Part shown: positions 8,131 to 16,688 of the stretch, piece after piece
Numbering within the stretch: the first letter of the stretch is position 1
Layout of the letters: every line of letters begins with the position of its first letter
Origin: Meiothermus sp. CFH 77666
GTDB lineage: Bacteria; Deinococcota; Deinococci; Deinococcales; Thermaceae
DNA: 62,161 nucleotides
Direction of reading: 5' to 3'
Assembly (NCBI RefSeq): GCF_017497985.1
Contig: NZ_JAGDFV010000021.1
Coordinates: 1-62,161 of the forward strand
Notes under the pieces: generated by a model
Databases searched by the model: none
Seen by the model: only the letters and a program-made list of their open reading frames with translations
What the model was told of the DNA's origin: nothing
Made by a program: the position numbers and the translations under genes

Positions 8131-9411
8131 ATGAGCAAAGTGACGCGTCGCAAGTTTCTCAAGGCCGGTGCATTAATCGGGGCCACGGCAGCCAGTAGCG
8201 GCTTTGCCCAGGAGTTTTTCAGCAAGCCCAGCAGTGTGCTGGGGCCGGCTCGTGGCAACCGAGTGGTGATTATCGGTGGGGGCTGGGGCGGCATCAGCAC
8301 GGCCCGCCATCTGCGCCGCAAGAACCCCAACATCGAGGTGGTACTGATTGAGAAAAACCCGGCCTTCATGTCCTGCCCCATGAGCAACCTCTACCTGGGT
8401 GGGGTGAAGGATCTGGACTTCCTGGTCTTCGACTACACCAACGTGGTCAAGGCAGGGGTCACCTTCGTCAACGAGCGGGCCATCGAGGTCAACCGGGCCG
8501 GACGCTACGTGCGCACCACCAGCGGCATCATCTTTTACAACTACCTGGTGGTCTCGCCCGGCATTGACTATATGTACGAGGCCATCCAGGGCTATAGCGA
8601 GGTCAAGCAGTTCCTGCCGGTAGGCTTCAAGCCCTTCGAGCACATCGCCCTCAAACGCCAGCTCGATAACTTTGAAGGGGGGGATATCGTACTGGCCATT
8701 CCCCGCCCGCCCTACCGCTGCCCCCCCGGCCCCTACGAGCGGGCGGCCATGCTGGCCTACTTCCTCAAGACCAACCAGATCAAGGGCAAGGTGATCGTGC
8801 TGGATGCTAACCCCGGCCCCATCTCTAAGGCCCCCGGCTTCACGGCGGCCTTCAACGACCTCTACAAGGACTACATCCAGTACATCCCCCAGGCCGAAGT
8901 AACCGCCATTGACTACGCCAAGAAGACCGTCAAGACCAGTCTGGGTGAGTTCGAGTTCGACCTGGCCAACATCATCCCGCCCATGAAGGCCGGCGAGATT
9001 GTGCGCACCGCAGGCTTGGGCGACCGCTGGGCCAACGTACGCCTCCCCACCTTCCTCTCCGAGCGCGACGACCGAGTGTACGTGATTGGCGATGTGATGG
9101 GGAATGTCCCCTACCCCAAGAGCGGTCAGGTGGCCTACAACGACGGCAAGATCGTGGCCGAGCATATTGCCCAGCGCATCGCCGGTAAGCAACTGGCCGA
9201 GATTCCCAACCCGCTGCCCGACAACATCTGCTACAGCTTTGTGAACTCTGAGGAGTCCATCTGGGTCTCGCACAAACACAACTGGGACGAAGCGGCCCGG
9301 CAGGTGCGGCAGCAGGCTACGGTAGACAACCAGCGCTCCAAACAAAACGGCGCTCTGGCCCTCGAGTGGGCCCGGGGCCTGTGGGGCGATATGTTCGGGC
9401 CCGAAACCTAA
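8131..9411 (+). CDS. soxF: Flavocytochrome c sulfide dehydrogenase, flavoprotein subunit (SoxF/FccB type)
   Basis: This FAD protein would oxidise sulfide or a related sulfane in the periplasm and pass electrons to a cytochrome. The 426-residue product has a Tat leader (SKVTRRKFLKAGALIGATAA) and an FAD-binding GGGWGG motif near residue 49. The two FCSD cysteines appear in FMSCPMSNLYLG and DNICYSFVN. The C-terminus RGLWGDMFGPE is typical of the family. The ATG at 8131 is chosen because gggagggaat precedes it and the Tat signal begins there. No adjacent FccA cytochrome is seen; soxD, SoxXA or the cytochrome at 14497 could accept electrons. Confidence 0.9.
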   Translation: MSKVTRRKFLKAGALIGATAASSGFAQEFFSKPSSVLGPARGNRVVIIGGGWGGISTARHLRRKNPNIEVVLIEKNPAFMSCPMSNLYLGGVKDLDFLVFDYTNVVKAGVTFVNERAIEVNRAGRYVRTTSGIIFYNYLVVSPGIDYMYEAIQGYSEVKQFLPVGFKPFEHIALKRQLDNFEGGDIVLAIPRPPYRCPPGPYERAAMLAYFLKTNQIKGKVIVLDANPGPISKAPGFTAAFNDLYKDYIQYIPQAEVTAIDYAKKTVKTSLGEFEFDLANIIPPMKAGEIVRTAGLGDRWANVRLPTFLSERDDRVYVIGDVMGNVPYPKSGQVAYNDGKIVAEHIAQRIAGKQLAEIPNPLPDNICYSFVNSEESIWVSHKHNWDEAARQVRQQATVDNQRSKQNGALALEWARGLWGDMFGPET

Positions 9412-9420
9412 AACCAGCGG

Positions 9421-9450
9421 GGGTGGGGCTTTGCACCCCACCTCCTTTTC
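9421..9450 (+). terminator. Hairpin with T-rich tail between soxF and soxC
   Basis: GGTGGGG (9422-9428) pairs with CCCCACC (9436-9442) across a seven-base loop and is followed by tccttttc. It could end part of the transcription or lower expression of the downstream soxCD genes; the tail is weak, so attenuation is more likely than full termination. Confidence 0.55.
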
Positions 9451-9467
9451 ACGGAGATTTGTAAGGC

Positions 9468-10763
9468 ATGAACCGTAGAAAACTCCTCCAGTTATTGGGT
9501 AAGGGTGTGGCCGCCGGGGCTTTCGTGAAGCTCTCACCTGGGCTGGCCCAGGGCAAGATTCCCCCGGGCGCTACCGACACCATGAAGATTCTGGGAAACA
9601 CCCTGCGCGAGTACGGGGAACGCAGCGAGTTTGAGAAAGACGTGATTCGCTACATCTCCCCCAACCTGCGCAGCCGCCACACGGGGGCCGACTTCACGCC
9701 GCTGGAGAAGCTCGAGGGCATCATCACCCCCAGCTCGCTGCACTTCGAGCGGCACCACGGTGGGGTGCCCAACGTGAACCCCGCCGACTACCGGCTGGTG
9801 ATTCACGGCATGGTCGAGCGCCCCCTGATGTTCACCCTGCAAGACCTCAAGCGTTTCCCCTCGGTGACCCGCACCTACTTCATCGAGTGCGCCGGCAACG
9901 GGCAGAACGGCTACCGCAACCCCCCCGACATGACCCTGACCGCCACCCGCAGCCGGGGCCTGGTCTCGAACTCCTCCTGGACGGGCGTGCCCCTCTCCAT
10001 CCTGCTCAAGGAGGCCGGCATCAAGGAGGGGGCCCGCTGGCTGATTCCCGAAGGCCAGGACGCCGCAGCCTACACCCGCAGCCTGCCGCTGGATAAGGCC
10101 CTGGACGACGTACTGGTGGCCTATGCCCAGAACGGCGAGGCCATCCGGCCCGAGCAGGGCTACCCGGTGCGGCTGGTGGTGCCGGGCTGGGAGGGGAGCA
10201 TTCAGGTCAAGTGGCTGCGACGCATCCAGGTAACCGACACTCCGGTGATGAGCAAAGACGAGACCTCGGAGTACACCGATGTAATGGCCGACGGCAAAAT
10301 CTGGGCCTTTACCTGGGTTATGGATCCCGAGTCCATCATCACCTACCCCTCGGGGTTGCAGCAGATTCAGCGAGGCTTCCACGAGATTCGCGGCCTGGCC
10401 TGGAGCGGGCACGGGCGCATTCGCCGGGTGGAAATTTCGCTGGACGGCGGCAAGACCTGGAAACGGGCCAACCTCGAGCCCGCCCCCGACGCCCTCTCGG
10501 TGGTACGCTTCAAATACAACTGGGTCTGGGACGGCAAGGAGACGGTCATCATGAGCCGGGCCTGGGACGAAAAAGGCAACACCCAGCCCACCCAGGAGGA
10601 GTTTTTTGCCAAGTGGGCCCGCAACAACCGCTACCACTACAACGCCATCCAGGCCTGGCGGATCGGGGCCGATGGCAAGGTGGTCAACGGCGACAAAACC
10701 CTGGCCGGAGCGCCCGAGCGGCTCGGCGCGGTGGGGCGGGGCGGCTGTGGAGGTGAGTCCTGA
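9468..10763 (+). CDS. soxC: SoxC, molybdenum subunit of sulfur dehydrogenase SoxCD
   Basis: SoxCD oxidises the sulfane sulfur left on SoxY, so its presence means complete oxidation of thiosulfate without sulfur storage. The 431-residue product has a leader (NRRKLLQLLGKGVAAGAF) and the sulfite-oxidase fold. The molybdenum-binding Cys is in YFIECAGNGQNG, about residue 141. PGWEGSIQVKWLRRI and the C-terminal dimerisation domain (GLAWSGHGRIRRVEISLDGG) are also typical. Its stop codon overlaps the soxD start by one base. Confidence 0.95.
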   Translation: MNRRKLLQLLGKGVAAGAFVKLSPGLAQGKIPPGATDTMKILGNTLREYGERSEFEKDVIRYISPNLRSRHTGADFTPLEKLEGIITPSSLHFERHHGGVPNVNPADYRLVIHGMVERPLMFTLQDLKRFPSVTRTYFIECAGNGQNGYRNPPDMTLTATRSRGLVSNSSWTGVPLSILLKEAGIKEGARWLIPEGQDAAAYTRSLPLDKALDDVLVAYAQNGEAIRPEQGYPVRLVVPGWEGSIQVKWLRRIQVTDTPVMSKDETSEYTDVMADGKIWAFTWVMDPESIITYPSGLQQIQRGFHEIRGLAWSGHGRIRRVEISLDGGKTWKRANLEPAPDALSVVRFKYNWVWDGKETVIMSRAWDEKGNTQPTQEEFFAKWARNNRYHYNAIQAWRIGADGKVVNGDKTLAGAPERLGAVGRGGCGGES

Positions 10764-11326
10764 TGCGGCGCAAGTGGTTCTACATCACCCTTTCGGCCCT
10801 GGCCCTGTCGGCTCTGGTGCTGGCCCAGGGGCGCTACCAGATCGGCACCCCGCTCTCCGAGCAGGAGGTGCAGGAGTGGAATATCCGGCCCTCCATCCTG
10901 GCCAATGGGGTGGGCCTGCCCCCCGGCCAGGGCACCGTAGACGAGGGGGCCAAGGTCTATGCCACCCACTGCGCCAGTTGCCACGGCGCAACCGGCGAGG
11001 GCGGGGCTTTTACCCGGCTGGTCTCCGAGCCCTTCCCCATCACGAAAGAGGTTGACTCGGTGGACTTTGCCATCGGGAACTACTGGCAGTACGCCACCAC
11101 CCTCTTCGACTACACCCGCCGGGCCATGCCCTTTGCCACCCCCGGCATCCTCAGCAACGACGAGGTCTACGCAGTGGTGGCCTACATTCTCTACCAGAAC
11201 GGCGTTATTGATGAAAGCGAGCCAATGAACGCTCAGACCCTGCCCAAAGTGCAGATGCCCGCCCGGGCTTTGCTGGAGCTCGACCCCAGCACCCAGAAGC
11301 GCTTCCCCTGGCTCAAGCTCCCCTGA
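10763..11326 (+). CDS. soxD: SoxD, cytochrome c subunit of SoxCD
   Basis: The 187-residue product carries a signal peptide (SALALSALVLAQ) and one haem motif, CASCH, in HCASCHGATGEGG. It resembles the N-terminal half of the di-haem SoxD of proteobacteria; the second haem domain is absent, so this is a short mono-haem form. A probable Met ligand is in RRAMPFATPGIL. The ATG overlaps the soxC stop (TGATG), consistent with coupled translation of the two subunits. Confidence 0.9.
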   Translation: MRRKWFYITLSALALSALVLAQGRYQIGTPLSEQEVQEWNIRPSILANGVGLPPGQGTVDEGAKVYATHCASCHGATGEGGAFTRLVSEPFPITKEVDSVDFAIGNYWQYATTLFDYTRRAMPFATPGILSNDEVYAVVAYILYQNGVIDESEPMNAQTLPKVQMPARALLELDPSTQKRFPWLKLP

Positions 11327-11335
11327 GGTAACTGT

Positions 11336-12061
11336 ATGGATCGTCGCAACTTTCTCGATTTACTGGCGAAGGGCGCTTCGCTGGGCCTATTGCTCAAGCT
11401 GTCGCCTTTGGGGATGCTCGAGTTCGTTCGAGCCCAGAGCAACGTCAATGCGTTTCAGAAGGCCCTGCTGGTAGACAAAGCCGGCAACCCCTTTAAGCTG
11501 AGCAGCCTGAAGCCCCACGAGCCGTATGTTTTTGCCTATCCGTTTGCGGCCACGCCAAACATTCTGGTAAATGTGGACGCCGAGCTGTCGCCGGTAGATG
11601 TAAAAATGCCCGATGGCAAGAACTACCGCTGGACGGGGGGAGTGGGCAAAGGCAAAAACATCGTGGCCTACACCAGCATCTGCCCCCATGCCTACAGCTA
11701 CGCGGCCCCCAACCTGGGTGCGATGGGCTACTACAAGCCCGAAGGAAACAGGGGCCCCCGCATGGTCTGCTGCGCCCACCTCTCGGCCTTCGACGTAACC
11801 AAGGGCGGCGAGGTGAAGGGCGGCCCGGCCCCCCACGCCCTGGCTGCGGTGGCCCTGGAATACGACGCCGCCAAGGACGAAGCCTACGCCGTGGGCTTCC
11901 TGGGCAACCCCCAGTTCGACGCCTTCTTCCGCGCCCAGAACCAGGCCCTGCGCGACCTGTTCCGCACCACCGCCCGGGCCCGCGAGGAGGTGGCCAAAGC
12001 CACCGTGATACCCTACGCCGAACACACCAAAGCCCCCACCACCTGCCCGGTGCTGGGTTAA
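11336..12061 (+). CDS. Rieske [2Fe-2S] protein of the sox operon
   Basis: The 241-residue product has a twin-arginine leader (DRRNFLDLLAKGASLGLLLK) and a Rieske fold. The two cluster-binding sites are visible as SICPHAYSY and VCCAHLSAFD, each giving one Cys and one His. A long helical C-terminus (about residues 195-230) follows the cluster domain. Rieske proteins are one-electron carriers; location after soxCD suggests it links Sox electrons to the respiratory chain, replacing a cytochrome, but this is inference. A similar domain occurs in arsenite oxidase small subunits. Confidence 0.85.
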   Translation: MDRRNFLDLLAKGASLGLLLKLSPLGMLEFVRAQSNVNAFQKALLVDKAGNPFKLSSLKPHEPYVFAYPFAATPNILVNVDAELSPVDVKMPDGKNYRWTGGVGKGKNIVAYTSICPHAYSYAAPNLGAMGYYKPEGNRGPRMVCCAHLSAFDVTKGGEVKGGPAPHALAAVALEYDAAKDEAYAVGFLGNPQFDAFFRAQNQALRDLFRTTARAREEVAKATVIPYAEHTKAPTTCPVLG

Positions 12062-12122
12062 GCCACCGAGGCTGGCTGGCTTTTCCGCCAGGATTACAAC
12101 ATTGCTCTCCAGGAGGTTTCGG

Positions 12123-13370
12123 ATGAGTGAAGTGAGCCGTCGCGATGTACTCAAGACACTTGGGGCGACAGCCGCAAGCCTGGCCGCCGCACAAGGCGTC
12201 CAACAGGCCGCGGCGCAACCCTCCTCGGTGGTCTGGTCAGACTACGTGGTCTTCCTAAACGCAAACGCGAAAGCGTTCATTGTGGACAGCCGTAACGACC
12301 AACTCGTAGCCAGTCTGGATACCGCTCGTGGGGCTACCCTGGGAAGCATGACGCCCGATGCGAAGAAGGTTTATGTGAGCGGCGCCGCCGAGGGTGAGAC
12401 CCGGGTGGTGGTACTCGACATGCAAAACCTGCGGGTGGCCAAGGTACTCGAGACCGGCAACAGGCCCAAGCATGGTCTGGTAAGCCCAAACGGCCAGCGG
12501 GTCGGCGTGGATCACTGGGGTCTGAGCGATGGAAAACTACGGCTGGTATTCATCCGAACTCAGGATGACAGCATCGAAAAAACCCTTGAAATACCGGTGC
12601 AGAACCAGCCCAAGGGCGTAACCTCCATGCATAATGCCTGGAGCTGGGATAGCCGTTACTTCTACTCAATGGATCGGGTAGACGACCGGCTAATAGTGGT
12701 AGATACCACCGACTGGTCGGTACGCACCTACAAATCGCCCAGTGTACCTCACTACCCCTGCATCAGCCCGGATGGTAAAGAACTCTGGTTGATCCATGAG
12801 GGCAATGCCCAGGTCAAACCCGGCATTGTGGTCTACGACCTGACCCAGTCCGGGCTGCCTGTCCTGGCCCAGATGGACATGCCCCTCATTGGGGAGGAAG
12901 CTGTTGAGGCCCACCATGGTAACTTCACTCAAGATGGACGCTACTTCATGGCCCTCAACCGCGGGCCGGGCAACAATCTACGAGGCCGTGAGGTGGCCTT
13001 TTACAGCACTCGAACCAAGCGCCTTGTTCACCGCGTGAGCTGTGCCAGCACCGGCGTTGGGCATGCCTATAACACGCCAGACGGGCGCAGGGCCATTGCT
13101 ACCAACTACGGCAACAATGTAATCACCGTGATTGACATCCCTGGCCTGCGCACCCTGAAGGATCTGGTCATCGGGAAAGGCAGGATGGGCCATGTGGTTT
13201 TCACCAGGGATGGCCGCTTTGGCTACCTCTCGAACGCCGATGGCAACCTCTACAAGCTGGACATGCGCTCTCTAACGGTGATCAAAGCCATCGAAACAGG
13301 CCAAACCAGCGGAGGCGGCCAGGTTATAAATGTATGGACAAACCTGTTCGAGGAACTGCCCAGAGCCTAG
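12123..13370 (+). CDS. Exported YVTN/WD40-like beta-propeller protein
   Basis: The 415-residue product starts with a Tat leader (SEVSRRDVLKTLGATAASLAAA) and then repeats beta-propeller blades such as GSMTPDAKKVYVSG, GLVSPNGQRVGVDHW, PCISPDGKELWLIHEG, NFTQDGRYFMAL, NTPDGRRAIATN and FTRDGRFGYLSNA. Such propellers resemble the cytochrome cd1 propeller fold and YncE-type proteins, but no haem-binding CxxCH is present. A function in the Sox system is suggested only by its operon position. The start is set by caggaggtttcggATG. Confidence 0.8.
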   Translation: MSEVSRRDVLKTLGATAASLAAAQGVQQAAAQPSSVVWSDYVVFLNANAKAFIVDSRNDQLVASLDTARGATLGSMTPDAKKVYVSGAAEGETRVVVLDMQNLRVAKVLETGNRPKHGLVSPNGQRVGVDHWGLSDGKLRLVFIRTQDDSIEKTLEIPVQNQPKGVTSMHNAWSWDSRYFYSMDRVDDRLIVVDTTDWSVRTYKSPSVPHYPCISPDGKELWLIHEGNAQVKPGIVVYDLTQSGLPVLAQMDMPLIGEEAVEAHHGNFTQDGRYFMALNRGPGNNLRGREVAFYSTRTKRLVHRVSCASTGVGHAYNTPDGRRAIATNYGNNVITVIDIPGLRTLKDLVIGKGRMGHVVFTRDGRFGYLSNADGNLYKLDMRSLTVIKAIETGQTSGGGQVINVWTNLFEELPRA

Positions 13371-13461
13371 CTAGCAGGTAGATTCCAACCCTCGAGGTCT
13401 AACACGCCAACTCACCAGCCCATCAAGTATTGGAGGTATGTCCTCCTAAAAGCCGCACGGT

Positions 13462-14130
13462 ATGACCCTGAGCCTACCCATAGCCTTCCTGGCGGGAGTT
13501 CTCTCCTTCCTCTCGCCCTGCGTACTCCCCCTGGTGCCCACCTACCTACTCTACCTGGGGGGGCAGCAGGGCCGTCCCATACGCAATGCGGTCTTCTTCG
13601 TGCTGGGCTTCTCGTCCATTTTCTTTCTGCTGGGGCTGCCCTTCACCCTGCTAGGGGGCTTGCTGTTTGAGCATCGCGATCTCCTGGGCCGCATTGGGGG
13701 CGGGGTGCTGATTCTGCTGGGGCTCTACATGCTGGGCCTCAAGCCCAAATGGGGCGTGAATCTGCGCTACGAAGGTGCGACCGACCGCCCCTGGGGAGCT
13801 TTCGTGCTGGGCATCGTGCTGGGGCTGGGCTGGACCCCCTGCATCGGCCCAATTCTGGGGGGCATCCTCACCCTTACCGCAACCGGCGGGGGGGTGCATC
13901 TGTTGGTGGCCTACATCCTGGGGCTGGCGGTGCCGTTCTTGCTGGTGGCTTTCTTTGCCGATAGGGCTCGAGCCTTCCTCAAACGTGCTGCGCGGCTTTC
14001 CCATGCGGTGGAGATCGCCGCAGGGTTGGTTCTGATTGCGGTAGGCATCCTGCTGCTAACCGGCACCTACACCCAGCTCAACAGCTTCTTCCTCAAGATC
14101 ACCCCGGAGTGGCTGCAAGAGCGGCTCTGA
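13462..14130 (+). CDS. ccdA: CcdA, membrane thiol-electron transporter
   Basis: CcdA carries reducing power from cytoplasmic thioredoxin across the membrane to periplasmic thioredoxin-fold proteins. The 222-residue product has six hydrophobic segments and the two conserved cysteines in LSPCVLPLVP and TPCIGPILGG. Likely clients are SoxW (912) and, through it, SoxY. The ATG at 13462 lacks a close ribosome site; upstream GGAGG (13432-13436) faces CCTCC (13442-13446) and could form a small hairpin that limits translation. It is followed at 13 bases by a CsoR-family gene. Confidence 0.92.
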   Translation: MTLSLPIAFLAGVLSFLSPCVLPLVPTYLLYLGGQQGRPIRNAVFFVLGFSSIFFLLGLPFTLLGGLLFEHRDLLGRIGGGVLILLGLYMLGLKPKWGVNLRYEGATDRPWGAFVLGIVLGLGWTPCIGPILGGILTLTATGGGVHLLVAYILGLAVPFLLVAFFADRARAFLKRAARLSHAVEIAAGLVLIAVGILLLTGTYTQLNSFFLKITPEWLQERL

Positions 14131-14143
14131 GTGGAGAAAGAAC

Positions 14144-14440
14144 ATGAACGCAGGTAGGCCCAAGCTAGACGGCACCTTCAGCGACCCCGAAACCCTGGAG
14201 GGCATCCTTCGGCGTTTTAAGCGCATTGAAGGCCAGGTGCGGGGCCTGCAGCGCATGGCCGAGGAGGGTCGTCCCTTTAGCGAGCTACTCGACCAGATCA
14301 ACGCCACCCGAAAGGCCATGGACTCTGTAGCCAGCGTGATTTTGGAAGAGTACTTAAGTGCCTGGGAGGCCCAGGCCGCTTCAGGCAATGTGGAGCTGGG
14401 CAAAGGGCAGATAGCCACGATACTCCGCAAAATAATCTAG
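14144..14440 (+). CDS. CsoR/DUF156-family regulator lacking all ligand cysteines
   Basis: The 98-residue all-helical product has the family core FKRIEGQVRGLQRMAEEG and a DUF156 length. CsoR proteins bind copper, and CstR binds persulfide, through a Cys after the 'EEGRD' stretch and a Cys or His in the second helix. Here these positions read EEGRPFSELL and ILEEYLSAWEA: Phe, Tyr and Trp replace Cys, His and Cys, and the protein has no Cys at all. It may act as a constitutive DNA-binding subunit, respond to another ligand, or form mixed tetramers with the 44939 protein. It ends the sox/ccdA transcription unit. Confidence 0.85.
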   Translation: MNAGRPKLDGTFSDPETLEGILRRFKRIEGQVRGLQRMAEEGRPFSELLDQINATRKAMDSVASVILEEYLSAWEAQAASGNVELGKGQIATILRKII

Positions 14441-14456
14441 CCAAAACATGCAGAAA

Positions 14457-14480
14457 GGCTCGGAACGAAGTGTCCGAGCC
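14457..14480. terminator. Bidirectional terminator between csoR-like gene and cytochrome c gene
   Basis: GGCTCGGA and TCCGAGCC form a perfect eight-base stem with an eight-base loop. It lies between two convergent genes. On the minus strand it is followed by tttctgcatgtttt, a T-rich tail; on the plus strand by gtgtttcacc. Confidence 0.75.
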
Positions 14481-14496
14481 GTGTTTCACCGTAAAG

Positions 14497-14976
14497 CTAC
14501 TTGAGGCCGAGCTTGTTGCGGGCTTCCAGCACCTGGGCCGCCGTCATGGTCTTGGCGCGCTGGGCCTTGACCTCCTCGGCGGTAAAGGCTTTCTGACCAG
14601 CGGGGAACTTGTTGCCCCACTGGGTCGAGATATGGTTGAGCAAGCCGGCTATCTCTTCGTCCTTGAGCTGGGCATAAGCGGGCATTACACCCTGGTACTT
14701 GGTGCCCTTAACGGTAATCTGGCCCTGCAGGCCGTACAGGAGGGTCTGGATCAGGAACTCGCGGCCCCCTTTGGCTTCCAGAATTTCGGGCACATGGCCT
14801 GCTAGCGGGGGGAAGACGCCGGGCACGCCTGCGCCGGTAGGCTGGTGGCAGCCCTGGCACTGGGCATAGAGGGGGCTGGCCTGGGCCACGGCGGTTTGAG
14901 CGCTGAACAGGTAGGCTCCCAGACCCAACAGAATCAGGGCCGAAGAAAAAAGTAAGGAAAGGTTACGCTTGGTCAA
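14497..14976 (-). CDS. Small class I cytochrome c, secreted
   Basis: The 159-residue product starts at a TTG placed six bases after ggaggtga and has an N-terminal signal/anchor (LLFSSALILLGLGAYLFSA). The haem motif is CQGCH, at about residues 40-44, and the Met ligand is probably in YQGVMPAYAQLKDEEIAGL. It ends in a charged helical tail of about 40 residues. It is convergent to the sox operon and could accept electrons from SoxCD, SoxXA or the FCSD flavoprotein and deliver them to an oxidase. The partner is not identifiable from sequence. Confidence 0.85.
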   Translation of the reverse strand: MTKRNLSLLFSSALILLGLGAYLFSAQTAVAQASPLYAQCQGCHQPTGAGVPGVFPPLAGHVPEILEAKGGREFLIQTLLYGLQGQITVKGTKYQGVMPAYAQLKDEEIAGLLNHISTQWGNKFPAGQKAFTAEEVKAQRAKTMTAAQVLEARNKLGLK

Positions 14977-14997
14977 GTTGTGTCACCTCCAGCTTAT

Positions 14998-15025
14998 AGT
15001 ATGCCGCTAAAAAATCGGTTTGCAA
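14998..15025 (-). promoter_or_regulatory. Probable promoter of the cytochrome c gene
   Basis: On the minus strand TTGCAA (15025-15020) and CATACT (15003-14998) are 16 bases apart, about 20 bases upstream of the TTG start of the cytochrome gene. Plausible by spacing and sequence only. Confidence 0.45.
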
Positions 15026-15058
15026 GCCACTTTTTGTTATCTCAAGGATAACTAAAGG

Positions 15059-15541
15059 TTATTTGTCGGGTTTTTCCCGGGCCTGCACCAGCCACAAGGC
15101 CGCCCCCAGTAGGGCTACGGCTCCAGCATAGAATAGGAAATCCAGTGCCCCTTTGGGCGCAAAGGCCTGCGCCTTTTCAAAGAACTTCACCACCAGAATC
15201 ATCAGGATGACCTGGCCCAGCTTGGTCTTGAGATCGTTGAGGCTGTGCACCCTGAGTACGTTATTCAGGCTACCCTCGAGCCGGGTGACCTCGGCAATAA
15301 AGAGTTCGTAGAGCCCCAGCGCAAAGATGATGAGCACCGAGGCCAAAAGGGCTAGGTCTACGGCCCCCACCATCAGGGGCAGGGCCTTTTCCAGGCTGTT
15401 CGAGCTGAGCGCCCGCCAGACCTCGAGGCCCGTTTGCAGGGCAAAGTACACCGCTCCTGCCAAAAGGCCCACCACCGGCAGTAGCATGACCCAGCGAGCC
15501 TGCCAGAGCACGGTCTGGATTATTTGCTCCACACGATGCAT
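15059..15541 (-). CDS. YqhA/UPF0114-family membrane protein
   Basis: The 160-residue product begins MHRVEQIIQTVLWQARWVML and has about four hydrophobic segments with the family stretch ASVLIIFALGLYELFI and the conserved loop HSLNDLKTKLGQVILMILVVKFFE. Function of this family is not established. A longer frame reaches 15736, but it would read through a hairpin repeat and lacks family similarity, so the ATG at 15541 is preferred. It lies downstream of fba, separated by 223 bases of repeat-like DNA, so it may not belong to the cbb operon. Confidence 0.8.
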   Translation of the reverse strand: MHRVEQIIQTVLWQARWVMLLPVVGLLAGAVYFALQTGLEVWRALSSNSLEKALPLMVGAVDLALLASVLIIFALGLYELFIAEVTRLEGSLNNVLRVHSLNDLKTKLGQVILMILVVKFFEKAQAFAPKGALDFLFYAGAVALLGAALWLVQAREKPDK

Positions 15542-15603
15542 AAGAAATTCACTCAGCGGACATCTACTCTGGAAGCTCGATTTCGCCAAAACCCCCCACC
15601 CGG

Positions 15604-15624
15604 CCTCCCCCACAAGGGGGGAGG
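15604..15624. repeat. GC-rich palindromic repeat unit downstream of fba
   Basis: CCTCCCCC (15604-15611) pairs with GGGGGAGG (15617-15624) around a five-base loop. It resembles the hairpins at 651-672 and 45920-45942 in its C-run/G-run design and may be one member of a REP-like family. No gene is seen in the surrounding 15542-15764; the hairpin could also end cbb operon transcripts. Confidence 0.5.
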
Positions 15625-15764
15625 GGTCATTGACCGTGTTTGGCAGACAGAATGACTCGAATGTTCTCTTGCTACCACGGGACAACGTGCCCTCAAAACC
15701 ATATCCGTGCAACCAGCGCTTAACGAACAATCCCAATCCCGTAATAAAAGGCTTCAGGAGGGGC

Positions 15765-16688
15765 CTAGGCCCGCCCCACCGTGCCCATCAGCTCGAACTT
15801 TTCCTTGATGACCTGCTTCAGGTACTCCCGCCCCTTGCCCAAAAGCTTCCGGGGGTCGAACTCCTTGGGGTTGCCCACCACCACCTCGCGGATTCCGGCG
15901 GTGAAGGCCAGGCGCAGATCGGTGTCTATGTTGATTTTGGCGATGCCGTTGGGAATGGCCTTGCGCACGTCTTCGTCGTGGATGCCGGTGGGGTCGCCCA
16001 GGTCGGCCCCGGTGGCGCTCATCTTGTCCTTGAGCCACTGGGGCACCCCCGAGGAGCCGTGCAGCACCAGGGGAATGGAGATCCGTGTGGCAATCTGCTC
16101 GAGCCTCGCGTGGTCAATGTAAGGCCGCCCCTTGCCCTTGTAGGCCCCGTGGGAAGTGCCGATGGCGATGGCCAGGTAGTCAATGCCGGTGGCCTCCACG
16201 AAGCGCTCAGCCTCGTCGGGGTCGGTGAGGAAGGCATCCTTGGCATCCACCACGATGTTGTCCTCGATGCCCTGCAGGCGGCCCAGCTCGGCCTCCACGC
16301 TCACCCCCACGGCGTGGGCGGCTTCCACGCACCGCTGGGTTTCGTGGACGTTCTCCTCGAAGGGGTGGTGCGAGGCATCGATCATCACGCTGGTAAAGCC
16401 TGCGCGCAGTGCCTGTAGCACCATCTTGTAATCGGCGCCGTGGTCGAGGTGCAGCACCACCGGCACACTCACTCGGCTGGCCATGTCGCGTACCAGGTTG
16501 GAGAGGTTCTCCAGCCCGGCGTACTTGCGGGCCCCATCCGAGACCTGAATAAAGACCGGGGCTCGCAGGGCTTCGGCGGTCTCGAGGATAGCCTGGGTAA
16601 TCTCTAAGTTGTTGGTGTTGAAGCTGGGCACGGCATAGCCTTCGCGCCGCGCCTTGTCCAGTACGTCTTTACCGAGAGCCAGCGGCAT
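15765..16688 (-). CDS. fba: Class II fructose-1,6-bisphosphate aldolase
   Basis: The 307-residue product joins dihydroxyacetone phosphate with glyceraldehyde-3-phosphate (or erythrose-4-phosphate in the Calvin cycle). Class II zinc-site motifs are visible: [37 protein letters not shown] in pieces around residues 78-114, [10 protein letters not shown] near 178, [11 protein letters not shown] near 209 and [11 protein letters not shown] near 254. It is the last clear gene of the cbb operon and its start overlaps the rpe stop by 20 bases. A different, class I type aldolase lies at 28041. Confidence 0.95.
   Translation of the reverse strand: MPLALGKDVLDKARREGYAVPSFNTNNLEITQAILETAEALRAPVFIQVSDGARKYAGLENLSNLVRDMASRVSVPVVLHLDHGADYKMVLQALRAGFTSVMIDASHHPFEENVHETQRCVEAAHAVGVSVEAELGRLQGIEDNIVVDAKDAFLTDPDEAERFVEATGIDYLAIAIGTSHGAYKGKGRPYIDHARLEQIATRISIPLVLHGSSGVPQWLKDKMSATGADLGDPTGIHDEDVRKAIPNGIAKINIDTDLRLAFTAGIREVVVGNPKEFDPRKLLGKGREYLKQVIKEKFELMGTVGRA

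Noticed and set aside
8173-9537. Minus-strand 454-codon frame opposite the FCSD flavoprotein gene
   Set aside because: Antisense shadow; no recognisable domain and the plus-strand gene has complete FAD motifs.
15542-15736. N-terminal extension of the YqhA-like protein
   Set aside because: It would translate the hairpin at 15604-15624 and has no hydrophobic or family-like sequence.
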